Below are positions 23,280 through 34,424 of a stretch of 64,000 nucleotides of DNA, piece after piece. Both the position numbers and the translations under genes were made by a program. Every line of letters begins with the position of its first letter. Position 1 is the first letter of the stretch. The stretch is from Blastomussa wellsi (Eukaryota > Cnidaria > Anthozoa > Scleractinia > Plerogyridae): positions 6,107,116 through 6,171,115 of the forward strand of contig OX393563.1 of NCBI GenBank assembly GCA_947652115.1, read 5' to 3'. Below the pieces are notes generated by a model, which worked only from the letters and a program-made list of their open reading frames with translations, was not told the DNA's origin and did no database searches.

Positions 23280-23768
23280 AATAGTTAGCTACGGCTGCTA
23301 ATTCACAGGACCGACAGGTTTGATGACCGTTTGCCGTGACTCACTCAGAAGACTCGTGCAGATGGTGTCACGCGTACGTGTCTTCTTGTGCAATAATTGA
23401 CTTGAAGAGTGGGTTGGGTCCTTGGTGATAGTTGGAGAATGACGCAGCGGCACAGAATAACAGAGATGTTAGGTGGTCTGTTTACTTCACAATAAAACGA
23501 TCAGGGCTTACTCTAAACGAGACAGCCCGGAAAGACAGTGATAAGTCACTGGCACAATTTGGTTCAATTTAATAATGGCTAAAATATTATATTTCAGAGA
23601 ACTTTGATTATTTTCCTTGTATTAAAGTAGTGGCTTTGAAGAAGACCAGTACCAGCCTTGTAATCAATTTGTTTTTATTTTCACTTGGAGCGAGGTCTGG
23701 TACGACTATTTCTTGACCGGGAGATACGGCAATAACAGGCCAAGCAGTTTTATTCTTCATATGAATAG

Positions 23769-23799
<31 letters not shown>

Positions 23800-26700
23800 A
23801 GCGTCGGTGGGAAGTATAATTTTTATTCTTCGTTGCGCGGTCTCTAGCATCCAAGCTTTGTGTATGGTTGGAGGGCCAGGCGTCCCCAGCCTTCCAATCC
23901 ATACTAAATGCTCTTGTTTGAGGGATTTTTAAAGGCCCACCATGGACTTCCCTTTCTCTAATCACGCTCACATTTCACACTCAGCTGAATAAGGCTTAGG
24001 GTGCTCTTTGATGAGGTAGGATTCACTTTTCAACCCAATCGAACCTAACCGATTTTAGGCTTTCGTACCCAGTCCTCTGCTCGTTTAGAACATGGCTAAT
24101 TGGCCCACCTTGAGCTTCGCCAAGATAAGCCAGACGGAATGCCTGGCACATTTTAACATCCATAAGCATTTGCTCGTGTTAGAAGCTCATATTTACGATG
24201 GGATTATTGTCAGAAGAAAAACAGTTTTTCTCGAAACAGTTAGGGATTAATTTCACTTGTTAACAGATCGGCCATTTTCTTCACCCGGGTCAATGAATAG
24301 GCTTGAAAAAATCATGCGATGGAATAGCATCAAATCAGGTGACGAGTTGAAATACTCCTACAACCGACGCGGAGTCCTCATAATCATCACAACATGACGT
24401 CAGGAAGACCAGGCTTGTTAGCTGGGCGACGGCAACTGGCCTAGGAGATGGCTACTCCAAATTCAAAACCAGGCTATGACGGTGGCGCCTAAAGGAGGCA
24501 CCCCCTTTACAGCACTCACTCCGGGTCACCTCGCAACTCTTACAAGGTCTCACCTGATTGGGGACCACCCTTCAGGTGAGATAAAAGGACAAACAACACA
24601 AACAATGAACCCTAAGCTAAAACAATAGGGCCCCAACACTATCCCTGCCACTGACATTTAGAGGTTACAGGAGCTGCGAGGCTACCGCACACTCCAGAGT
24701 GCTACAACATTTTCACCGGCGCGGAGTAAAGTGCTAGAATGGCCGTTTGGGTCAGTTTACTCGAACGCAGACTTTATTTTTACCTTATTTTGGCCACCTT
24801 GTGTGCTTATTTTGATTTAGAATTGTAAAGTGCAGTGTGGCCATGCTCTTGACCATTCAACTGAATCAAACGTTTCTTATCAACTTCATTGGAGCTGAAA
24901 GTATTTTTTATGAAACTGATTGAGCCCAGTGGAACCCAGATTAATCTCGGTCAGTAATGGCCATCAAACTCTGGTTGCGTCAACGTCAAGAAATTGCGTT
25001 AAGAATAAACAAGATGGTCTCATTCACTTTCTCCCTTCATTCGGCCAATAAAAAATTTGATTCACCTAACTTTCCTATCTATAACATTGACAGAAACACT
25101 TGGAAATGGATAAGGGGAATCAGCCTTTTTTATCTTGGCGCGGAAAAAAAATAATTAATTGTAAAATATGTATAGACAACACTGTGATACAGCTTCACCG
25201 CATCCCCGAATTTTATTTTAGAAACAGCATGTCTCGGTTGTTTAATTAACATAAGTGCAAGGGTCTCCTTTACAGACCGCTTTTGCAAGGCAATGGTTTT
25301 TAACCAAGGATGCTTGGATCAATGGCCCTGGATTGACATCTGATGCCGGAATAACCCTCCTGGCAGTTGCATGCAATCGTCCTCACGGACCCAATCTCAA
25401 CCGCGAAGCATTGTCCTCCGTTAAGGCACTGAGTTTCGGCTGGTTCGTCGCCAGTGCATGCTGAGGAAAGTGAAAAAATTATAGTTTATTTAAGTTGCTT
25501 TTATTGAAAAAAGAGGGTTGTGCATATCACTTAACCTTAACAAAGCCGTGCAGACGATTATCATAGTAACCGACTCCTTTGCCAAAAATGTAAAATTTCG
25601 GCCTTTTTACTGAAAGGATTCGATACACAGTCTCGAAGCAATCGTTTTATAAAGGACTACGAAAACGGAAAAACATAGCCAGTCCCATTTTGATAAATAG
25701 AAATAACTGGAAGGTGAAATTCCTCGTCTGAATTAACAGGAGTCGTAAGCAAATTACATCAGGCAGCATCGTCACACAAAAGTACCACTTGAACAAAACA
25801 ATCTGGAACGCTTCAAGGCTAGCGCTGTCAATACTCAGTGTAGGAATAGAATAATGCAAATAGAATAATGGCTGACACCATGAGCCATTAAACATTAGTA
25901 ATGTTTCGAAAAACGCTCTTTCTTTTTAGACTTGGATTTATAATTAAAACGCGAAACTCCGAACTAAAACTACGGAATTAATTTTCCACGTGTATACCTC
26001 TCGCACTTAAACGTTCGAACCAATAACACGTGCAGCATGTCGAGAAACTCTTCACTCCCAGACAAGTAGTACCTCTAATTCAAATTGCCCTTAAACATAT
26101 AGGCTCGTGTGCTGATAGTTAGGTTGGATGTATTTTCTAAAATGCCCCGTCGACCTCAGGATGTTGTTTCTTTCGCCGTTAAGTTATTCTTGGGTTTCTG
26201 AGAGCTTCGTCGTAGGTTTTTGCTAATTATTTTTTTTTCATTTCATCTTCACCTTATTTGCAAGTAGTAGTAAATAGAATCATAAATGGTGAAAAAAGAG
26301 TGAAGTATAGCTTAACTTGTAATGTGGTAATTTGAAACTTGCACAGTCCAATTGATCATTGGAGATCATTCGAGAAGCAGGCACAAACTCCCACCCAAAT
26401 TAAAAAGCCAAATTCAAAGCAGTCCGGTAAAAGTATAACTCCAGTTGAAAATAAGCCCATTTAATTGTTTTCGAACGATTTTACTCGCTTAGCCTTATAT
26501 GTCCGGCTATCTTTAGATTCAAGGTGTGTCGCTAGCTAGTGTGTGTTGTTACGTTAAGTAACGTATCTTAGCATACAGTAAGTCTCACACGCCAACACAG
26601 TCTAGTTCTCAGCATGCACGACTTGATAGGTTTTTGCAGCAAGAGTAGACATTTTCATTTCCACCAAATAACCGGAATAGAAAGTCACGACGGCTAGAAG

Positions 26701-26993
26701 AGTAACTTACGTAGTTTATGAGTCCTGGTCAACTCCTGTGGTAATGCATCTCGTTTGCTGTCTGAAGAAGTAACAGCATATAGTTCGGTGTTTGAAAATA
26801 CGGGATTATCTTACAAGGTTTCTAGAACGGAATAATGAAGAGAAACTTAGCTGAAGTGAATATTCAGCTACCATCCCCGGCAAAAGCAAAAGCTTGAAAT
26901 CCCGGAAAGAAATGCCACCAGAAAGTTAATATGCTTCCAAGATATTCAGTTTCTAGCAGTCCTGGGTTAAAATCGCCCAAAGAGACATTTTTA
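23280..26993. other. Gene-poor interval upstream of UGT 3
   Basis: No protein family was recognised on either strand and the open frames are short. At 23765-23818 the sequence TAGAGGGGGTAAGTTTCTAA and what follows matches 50024-50079 almost exactly, a dispersed repeat. From 24420 to 24720 the DNA is more GC-rich, with AGGTCTCACCTGATTGGGG and TTCAGGTGAGAT as partly complementary pieces, perhaps another mobile-element end. The rest is unstructured AT-rich sequence. Confidence 0.5.
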
Positions 26994-27233
26994 TCAGGGC
27001 ATCCTGTCTGTCTGGATATAGCCATAATCCCGGCCGTAACATAATTTAATCTGATAATCTATTTCTACAAAACAGTATATAATTTCTAACAGTCCTACTT
27101 TCAAAGCAAAAATGTGATAAAGGAACGGCTGGTTTCCTGAGATAATTTTTAATCTAAGAATTTTAATACCTGTTTGAATTGGAGCGGTGCGCACTATTCC
27201 AAGGAGAATGCACAACACAAGGATCGTCTTCAT
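26994..27233 (-). CDS. Possible tiny secreted-peptide gene
   Basis: On the minus strand an ATG at 27233 begins MKTILVLCILLGIVRTAPIQ, a textbook signal peptide with a cleavage site near RTA. The sequence then meets CAG/GTATTA, a possible donor (exon 27170-27233), and TTTTGTAG at 27065, a possible acceptor (exon 26994-27064). Splicing would give a 44-residue precursor ending DYGYIQTDRMP. The candidate intron is 105 bp, a multiple of three without stops, so the unspliced frame is also open (79 residues). The exon 1 size and phase (64 bp, phase 1) resemble those of the EGF peptides nearby (67 bp, phase 1). The mature part has one cysteine and no recognised family. The signal peptide may be chance, so this is a candidate only. 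Confidence 0.35.
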   Translation of the reverse strand: MKTILVLCILLGIVRTAPIQTGIKILRLKIISGNQPFLYHIFALKVGLLEIIYCFVEIDYQIKLCYGRDYGYIQTDRMP

Positions 27234-27522
27234 TCTCAAAAAGAAAAGATGAGGAGTTCGTCTTTAATTTTTCTCTTGGTGATTTATCTAAGATCACTCG
27301 ACAGTCCACGGAACTTAAATTTTTTCAGTTTTGAAGTTTTTAAGTGTATTTATTACCCTACAAAGGCACTCTGGGCCAATAAAACTAAAATCAGCCAATC
27401 ATGGACCAGGTAATGCCACGAATAATTCAGCGCGAGGTTCGTGCATTGCAATGAAAAATAAATTTGACTATGAAAAAATCCACACATACCCTTTAAATTT
27501 GTATAACAGAGGAGGATTAAAG

Positions 27523-27645
27523 GAGGATTCGAACTTGGGACTACCGAGAAACAAATCTGTGAGAAGCGTGCAGGCCTTGAACCTGGGACCTCGGGATTAC
27601 AACGCCAGCGCCCTTAAACCAATCGACCACGCTGCCTCCTGCATA
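27523..27645 (-). repeat. tRNA-derived SINE (family S2)
   Basis: Read on the minus strand it begins GGAGGCAGCGTGGTCGATTG, then GGTTTAAGGGCGCTGGC, then CCCAGGTTCAAGGCC, which match pol III A and B boxes. It ends TTTCTCGGTAGTCCCAAGTT followed by CGAATCCTCC. This two-part layout is a pattern I associate with cnidarian SINEs (from memory). Confidence 0.7.
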
Positions 27646-27775
27646 AGTAATATTGTTAGTAACTACAAACAAGAATAATTATATTATTCATGACCAATTA
27701 ATAAGCAAACGTATTAGGTATTCGGTCTCATTTAAGAATCTACTTGCCATTTAAAATTCATTAGTCAAACCTCAT

Positions 27776-28017
27776 TTCGATTACTATAGCTTGGTGTGGG
27801 GATCCTGTTCGAAGAGTCTCTCTCAAAAGTTACAAAAATTAGAAAATCGTGCTGCACGTGTCATGACGTTTTAAAATTACGATCGTAGAACTGATGAATT
27901 GTTGCGGATGGTAAACTGGGTTAAACTGGACCGTCAACGCCTTGTTGATAAATCAATAATGATATATAAGATTGTAAATAATATGGTTCCGGACTATGTT
28001 AGTTACGGGCTAAAATG
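27776..28017 (+). pseudogene. LINE reverse-transcriptase C-terminal remnant (CR1/L2-like)
   Basis: The frame reads LVWGSCSKSLSQKLQKLENR, then AARVMTF, a stop codon at 27872-27874, then NYDRRTDELLRMVNWVKLDR and QRLVDKSIMIYKIVNNMVPD. This is the conserved region after the reverse-transcriptase domain of non-LTR retrotransposons, where a W-G-S-C-S-K block precedes L-Q-K-L-x-N-R-A-A-R-V. Only about 80 codons remain, with an internal stop, so it is a dead 5'-truncated fragment. The CR1/L2 assignment is from remembered family patterns. Confidence 0.7.
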
Positions 28018-28029
28018 GAGAATTCAGCG

Positions 28030-28053
28030 GGCTAAAATATATTTTAGCCCGCC
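28030..28053. repeat. Perfect 24-bp palindrome
   Basis: The sequence reads CGGGCTAAAATA then TATTTTAGCCCG, a perfect palindrome with no spacer, just after the LINE remnant. It may be the compact core of a MITE. Confidence 0.7.
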
Positions 28054-28353
28054 GCGTGGACCAATCAGAAACAAGAAAGTGAAGACGCAAGCCAATCAGA
28101 ATTGAAAACCATTCAACTGTTCGCGCCATTTTCTTGCTCGCAAGCAACTCTTCAAGCTTCGTCTGACTCAGTTGACGATTTTCCATCTGCTGTTCTCTAA
28201 CTCTATAAGGCCAAAACGACTTAAATGCCTACCAATTAAGCAAATTCTCACTCTTCTCAGCTAGATGAAGAGGAATTTATGTACGGAAACGCAAAGAAGA
28301 AGCCAGGTCTGTCTTTGATTGCCGTTCTTATGCCCTATGAAATGATTTTTATA

Positions 28354-28469
28354 GTAATAGAGTTGGCGTTCTTCGGCGTAAATATGTTTTTGGCCCTCCT
28401 CCGAGCTCATAAAATGAGTCTGAGTCGGGCCAAAAATATATTTACTCCCGCGAACATCAACTCTATTGT
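28354..28469. mobile_element. Fold-back element, about 115 bp
   Basis: The left arm has TAATAGAGTTGGCGTTCTTC, then GGCGTAAATATGTTTTTGGCC. The right arm mirrors it with GGCCAAAAATATATTTACTC, then CCGCGAACATCAACTCTATTG. Confidence 0.6.
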
Positions 28470-28499
28470 TATATTATGTAACAGGAGAGTAAAGTTCAT

Positions 28500-29485
28500 A
28501 GGTCTACTCTCAGGGCCCAAATAAAAGGGGACCGTCAACACCGGTTAGCGCCAGGTCCAGTGCTAATCGAAAGGGGTGGGGGTCTGGAGGAGAGTGTAAG
28601 AAAATCAGGGAATCAGAGAGAGAAGTGGAAAGGTGGATCCTTTCTTGCTGATATGGTTTTCCCTATTTGGGCCCTATATTATTGACAGGGATTCACGGGA
28701 CATCCGTGATGCAGTCACAATTGCTTAAGACTACAACTCGCTTAACGGAGGTTTAAATGCTTTTAGAGAAGATGAAAACGTTGTACCCGATGGATAGGGT
28801 AGAACGTGCCGATGGATAGGATATGGTCTGTTGTCTTGGACAGGGTATGGATATGCGTTGATTATGCGTTGGGATTTTTGACCGGTTCACGTCACTTACA
28901 CTCTTCTTCCCTGCTGGGAAATAACGCCGAATTAACAGTATCAGCCTTGCTACGTACTACTACATATAAAAGGCAACACCCATAAAATTCTTGCCAAGAG
29001 ACCTCATGGCTTGCATTTTTTACGGTTATTATGCTTTTACGATTAACGATTTATTTTTTGCAGTTTTTACACCTAACGGCTAAATTTTTGGCCGTTTATT
29101 GCTAACGGTTAACTCCATTGGAATTCTCTCTATCAGGTGTCCTAAAATGCCACTCACTCGATGGATGTTAGTTCTTAGTAGGTTACCCTCCAGCATTTCA
29201 TCAGGTTGCCCTGACAGCTCATTGATCCCACTTAGGTGAAGCGAGGCACTTGAGAATCTTGTGTAATAAACTAAACACAAAGAGCCCAGCAAACCCTGGA
29301 ATGATCGACCCACGGTGTTCACATTTACATAGCCGGCGCCCAACCTCCCACATATTTGTGAACATTAATTTTGCGGCCTATAATCTGTGTCATCCTAACC
29401 TTATATTGACTGATAGCATCGGAATACCTTACAAAGAAGGAGAAAAAGAGTTTCCGCGGTAACCTTTCTAATTTGAAATTATAAT
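28500..29485. other. Intergenic DNA without recognised genes
   Basis: A short CCGATGGATAGGGTA-type direct repeat occurs near 28785-28825, related in reverse orientation to the CCCTGTTTAGGAC-like minisatellite near 900-1200. Nothing else is recognisable. Confidence 0.45.
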
Positions 29486-30524
29486 ACTAGTAGTAATCAA
29501 AGATTAGGAGTGCGTTCAACAATTTCGATTCACTTGGCTTCATTTCGATTTGGTTTCCAGAAATTCAAGCTTTCTTTAATACTGAAATCAACATTTTAAA
29601 AATCATTATGAAACTCGTAACATAACTGTGGTTGATGAACATGATTTTTCCGATTTATTCATACAAATACAATATTTGGAGCTTTTTGCATTGCGTGACA
29701 CCGCTATTCACAAATAACAAAGTTGCAGTCAGTGTTTCGAAAACCGCAGACTGTGTATGACAAATATCATTTCTTTGTCGCCCAACAAATGTAAACAATT
29801 TAACGCAGCAAACGCACATGCAAGCTACAATGCAAACATAAAATTCACGATTACAAACATTGTCACGGCACCGATCGAAATCTGCTGTTATATATTCGCA
29901 CCAGGAGTTGTACAATCTTCGCTACAAGGTTCTTCTTGGATAACAATAAGGCTGATTTGAACAGTAGAGCGTCACAACACTACGCGGACAGAAGTTGAAT
30001 CTCCAATGAAAAGCAGCCGAGTTTTATAATGAGATCAGTGGGTTGCTTGGGCGAATTGCAGCATCTGTTTCCTAGAAAACACACCAGCAGTAGGCAGGCT
30101 TTTGATGTTCTGATAAGTAGCTTCAATCATCTTTGCCAGTGATAGCCCAAATAAATCAATACAACTGCGAAAAAAGTTAGACAAAATCGAAAAACACTCG
30201 AAGGGACTCGAAAACAACGTATACAACGCAACTTACCTGAGAACACTCCGAACAAAAGAAGAAGCGCAGTCCAGAATTCGACAACAATTCGCAAAAGCAC
30301 AGTCAAGAACTCAACAATCTACCAAGACGCGAAACAAGAACGTGAAACTCGACTCCGCTAGAAACGAAGCACAGACATGTGCACAGCTACGAAGCACATG
30401 GTCGACGGAAATGACGTCATTCGCCCCTGAAGATTTTTTCGGGGTGGCCAAATTGGTGTGATACATGAATCACCCAAAAATCTCGATTTCGACAGCATTA
30501 GGAAGGCGTTCTGTCGAACGCAAT
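29486..30524. mobile_element. Dispersed 1-kb repeat, copy B
   Basis: This copy aligns with 2656-3760 in the same orientation. Differences are scattered substitutions, about 14 extra bases near 30175 and the missing 90-bp stretch at its left end. The core spans TGCGTTCAAC (29511) to GTCGAACGCA. No target duplication is obvious. The minus-strand frames inside both copies share their translations almost entirely, but a real product is not demonstrated. Confidence 0.65.
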
Positions 30525-30839
30525 CATATGTTAAAATTCCACTCAATAGAGAGGCAAAATAAATCAAAACACGGCCGCAAAACAAGAGTCGGGAAAATTT
30601 CCCAATTCCTTCGCAATAAGACACGGATAGCCTCTTTTAGCTCGATCACGAGATGTAATGGCTTCCTTTGGGCTATGCACGTGAGAATAGTTTTAATTAC
30701 CGGCTACATTTGATAAGTTTATGTAAGTTGGGCTAAGGATGAACGACATTGATTGGTTTTTAATAGAAACTCAGCTGTGTTCTATTGGAAATCCTTGTAT
30801 CTGATTCTTGGTTCTCCTACTGTTTTCCATTTACTTACT

Positions 30840-30969
30840 AGAAGATGGGTATCCATGTTCTAAGAAAATAATGCCCGCTTGAGGTCTAGAAAAGCTGCCT
30901 AAGCTGGCTAATTTTCTAGACCTCAAAAGGGCATTATTTTCTTACAGGACATTGGGAAACCCATCTTCT
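30840..30969. mobile_element. Palindromic MITE, 130 bp
   Basis: AGAAGATGGGTATCCATGTT, CTAAGAAAATAATGCCC and TTGAGGTCTAGAAAA on the left are mirrored by TTTTCTAGACCTCAA, GGGCATTATTTTCTTA and CCCATCTTCT on the right. The arms make up nearly the entire element. Confidence 0.75.
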
Positions 30970-31317
30970 ACCTGGTTTAGAATATAGCATTAAAAATCCT
31001 AAAAAATCACCGAATTTACGCGCGCGGGCGGCCTCCTTGTTCGTATTTCTGGCTCTCGCTGCTCAACAGCTCGTCCACGTTTTCGTCTCCCCAGTCACCT
31101 GAACTTATTTCCTTAATAATAAAGGAAATAAAAAGACAAGTTTAAAAGATTGTCGCCGCTTTTTTTTTTTTTTTTCAATTCTCAACGCAATATACACTAC
31201 ATCCGGGGTACCGGGCTTCTGTAGTTTTTGCCCGTACTCTGTGGAACGAAAGGGCCAGAAGTGGAAACTACAGTTGAATCTAATAAGCCATTTTCTGTTA
31301 GGATAGCCAATATCACG

Positions 31318-31349
31318 CTCCAATATGTTGTAATTCCACTCGACGGTAA
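31318..31349 (+). promoter_or_regulatory. Conserved upstream block of EGF-peptide gene A
   Basis: CTCCAATATGTTGTAATTCC followed by ACTCGACGGTAA is almost unchanged at 34102-34134 and 38198-38230 upstream of genes B and C, although the surrounding DNA of gene A has diverged strongly. A second shared block, around GGGCTATG and TTTTACCATTAGA, lies at about 31451-31505 and 34209-34255. Retention between old paralogues suggests transcription-factor sites; which factors is unknown. Confidence 0.45.
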
Positions 31350-31662
31350 GGAGTTTTGACCTAAACAAAGCAAACCAAAGAAAGACTCGAATGTATCTTG
31401 AGGGTATTTTAAGGAAATTTTCATCTTCCTTAAATTGGGGCTGCCTTAGGGCTATGCGAGAAAAACCGTCTTACTATTTTACCATTAGATAAGTCGCGGT
31501 GCAAGTGGGGGAATTTGATTGGTTTACCGAAAAAACAATAGAACACGTGCACAAACATCTTACTTTATCTCGGCAGACATTAGATCTATCCACATGCTGA
31601 TTTGTCACTGAGGACAAAGCAAACAAAGCAAAAGAACAGTTTTAGAAGCAACGTTTTCGACA

Positions 31663-32061
31663 ATGAAGATTGCTGTGGTATTGTGGTTTGCTTTATGGAT
31701 GGTTTGCACTACTATTGGCATAAGAACCGGTAAGGTGATCATTTTTATAAAACAAGCATAAAGTCAGAATACGAGACCGAACGACCAGGGCGTCAGCGGG
31801 AGAGCTTGATTTATAGGCATAGTCAGATTGATAACTCATTCTTTCATTTATGTTATTATATATAATTATTATCTCTTAGAGTGTAACGACTGCGAGGAAA
31901 GAGAAGCCCGCTGTTTAAATGGAGGAACATGCGTTTTATTTGAACGGCCGGATGGAATGACGCGCCCGGGATGTAACTGTGTTAGACCATGGATCGGAAG
32001 CCATTGTGAATACAAGAGGAAACCAGCTATCATGCAGGGGGGGATTCCATTCGGTCGATGA
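31663..32061 (+). CDS. Secreted single-EGF-domain peptide, gene A
   Basis: Two coding exons, 31663-31729 and 31880-32061, join in phase 1 to 249 nt (82 residues). Exon 1 is a signal peptide, MKIAVVLWFALWMVCTTIGI, with likely cleavage before or near the junction at residue 22. Exon 2 is one EGF-like domain with the spacing C-x5-C (LNGGT), C-x13-C, C-x-C and C-x8-C, ending at WIGSHC. Gene A has an additional cysteine, ECNDC, giving seven in the mature part, so one may be unpaired or form a dimer. The chain ends IPFGR, and Gly-Arg at the C terminus is a substrate for carboxypeptidase plus amidation. AATAAA at 32120-32125 is the probable poly(A) signal. A growth-factor-like signal, a mucus or defence peptide or a venom-type EGF peptide are all possible; the sequence alone does not decide. 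Confidence 0.7.
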
Positions 32062-32125
32062 TCAGACTGAACTTAAAGCAATTAAGAAGAAAGGAAAATG
32101 TTGAAATGACAAACAAAAAAATAAA

Positions 32126-33237
32126 ACTGCTTAACTTAAATAGAGGAGTGGAGTCACATCATTTTGATTGGACATTGCTCCTGATCATTGTTTTCATGCT
32201 TATATCCAAGAGAAAATGAAGGGACAGAGAGGGTCATTTGCAATCCAGGCTTTGGGATATATCAATTTCACTTACGTTTTTTGGCCTTTTGAAAGGCATA
32301 CTCGGGACCCAGGGGCGAAAGTTTACAAGAAGTCGCAATATTGCCCTGGGATGCTTCACTTAAATGACTAGTCCACGACACATTCGAATGCTTGCCTCTG
32401 AATGGCCACAAAAAAATTTGTGGCCCCTGAGTCTACGCGGATGTTTGAAATGAAGTCTGTTTCTCGAAAAGTCCGCATAATAACCTCTTGATCTTATATT
32501 TGGGAGGAAAAAAATATCGCTTGTAGTGGAAGACTGACTGGAATAACGTTCTGTCGATGACAAAGATTTCCCAAAACTAGGGAAATGGTATTTTCCGGAC
32601 GTTTATACAGGAAACAGACTTAAATCAGTCCAAAGCCAATCTATAAATAATTGTTGTGGAATTGGCATATCTCAGCCAGCTCCTTTAGTATCTCTCTCTG
32701 TCCTTTTATTTTCTCTCGTCAAATTTTATATAGTGGACCTCCAAGAAAAGGAAAAGTGGTTCGAGAAGTCGGGGTTAAAAATGCGCTCGACTGAGTCAAG
32801 CAAATCGACAGGAAACGTCTCAGTTTACCTTGGTTCAATCGAGTTATCGGGATTTCGAGAAATGGAGGATTCGAAAAATCGACTCCACTGTATTTTGTGC
32901 CAAATAAAAACCCTCGTTCACTTGGTCCAAATTAACATGTTTAGTGAAAAGGGACCTCAAAAGGACCCTAACAAATTGAGGCCATATTTTGCCAGTAGAG
33001 TCAGCGGTACGTAAAAGTGGCATACAATTGTTGTGAGAGAAGATGAAGATTAAAAGAATAAAGTGAGTTGTTTTGCCGGGGCTTTGTAATCCTCGAAGAC
33101 GAATATTGCACAGCAAGGGTTATCAGATGTCGCCAAGGGAATTCGGATTGCCATGGAGCAGTCGGTCGATTTGTCTAATAAATTCTTGTAGGCTGTATAT
33201 ATAAGTTTTACGGGGACTTTAGAGAGAAACAGCTAGA
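32126..33237. other. Spacer between gene A and the tandem duplication
   Basis: No gene is supported. The open frame near 32733-33014 has no ATG-based homologue or conserved motif. GTACGTAAAAGTGG (33007) and GTACGTAAAATGGCC (33287) hint at an older local duplication. Confidence 0.4.
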
Positions 33238-34424
33238 GGCTGCGGGATTGCAGTATAAAACTGAATAAGGGCGAGAAGGACTTCGGTACGTAAAATGGCC
33301 ATGGAGTATTAATAGACAAGAGTTGCTCTAATCAATAAGTTGGAATACAAAGGGAGTTTGTATTTTTATCGGAGCTCCCGCACGAGCGGAATCCATGCAT
33401 ACATAAAAGACAATTTGTCCTAAGGTATCGAGCTGAACATTTTTGTTTCAGTCCGCTAATGTAGGCCTCTAGGTTAATTAAAATTCTTTAACCTGGTGTG
33501 TATTGTATGCCTGCCCACATCACTTAGTTAGAGTTTATCTCGGTTTCCTTAACCTGAAGCGACTAGGAATATTGCCACTAACCGTCACTTTATGGGTTGC
33601 CTGCAGTATTTTTGTCAGGTTACCCTTAGAGATCACCTGCACTCATTGACACGACTCACTCAATCCTAACAACTAACCCCACCGCCACAGCCCCCCACAG
33701 CTGCGAACATTTTCCTTTAATTAGCTAGATTCCATAGACTGCTGTAGGACATCTTCAAGAAGAGCCGGCTTACTGGGTAAAAGCGATTTCTGGTGTCCCA
33801 GTAATTTAAATTGAGATCTTCAGAAAAAAATATATCAAATAGATCAAAAACCTAAAAAAAAAATAGATCAAAACTTATAAATCCCATTTGGTGGAAGGCT
33901 GACTAAACATGACACAACCCCATCTAATTGGCAGGAAGGTGAACTTTTCTACATCTGGTCACTTCATATCCGCGAACTAAATTAATAACTTAAGCTAACT
34001 TAGAACATCGGAATACGCTGCAAACGTTGCAAAGTGAGACAGTAGTGGAATACACAGCTGAATCTAATCAAGATAGTTACGATGAAAAGAGTAAATGCAT
34101 GCTCCGATATGTTGAAATTCCACTCGACAGTAAACCAAAACAGGACTCGGCTGTGACTCGAGGGTATTTCAATTTTTCATTTTTTTTTTCTTAGGGCTGG
34201 CCTGCTTAGGGCTATGTAAGAACAATTATTTTACCATTAGAAAAGTCGTGGCGTGTGGAAACGAATACTACAAAAACAATAGGAACACATGTAGACAATT
34301 CACAACAGAAATCACATATAACAACATGCTAATTTGTAGGCTGAAGACAAAAAGCAAACGAAGTGATCGTCTTGCACGTATCTCGAAAGCAAACGAAGTG
34401 ATCGACAAGAAAAGGTTTTCAACA

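Noticed and set aside
24957..25464. Small plus-strand open frames in the gene-poor interval
   Set aside because: They are short, lack a signal peptide, splice context or recognisable motif, and are expected by chance.
34248..34424. N-terminal extension of EGF peptide B (and same region of C)
   Set aside because: The frame is open but begins without an ATG; the internal ATG gives a proper signal peptide and matches gene A.
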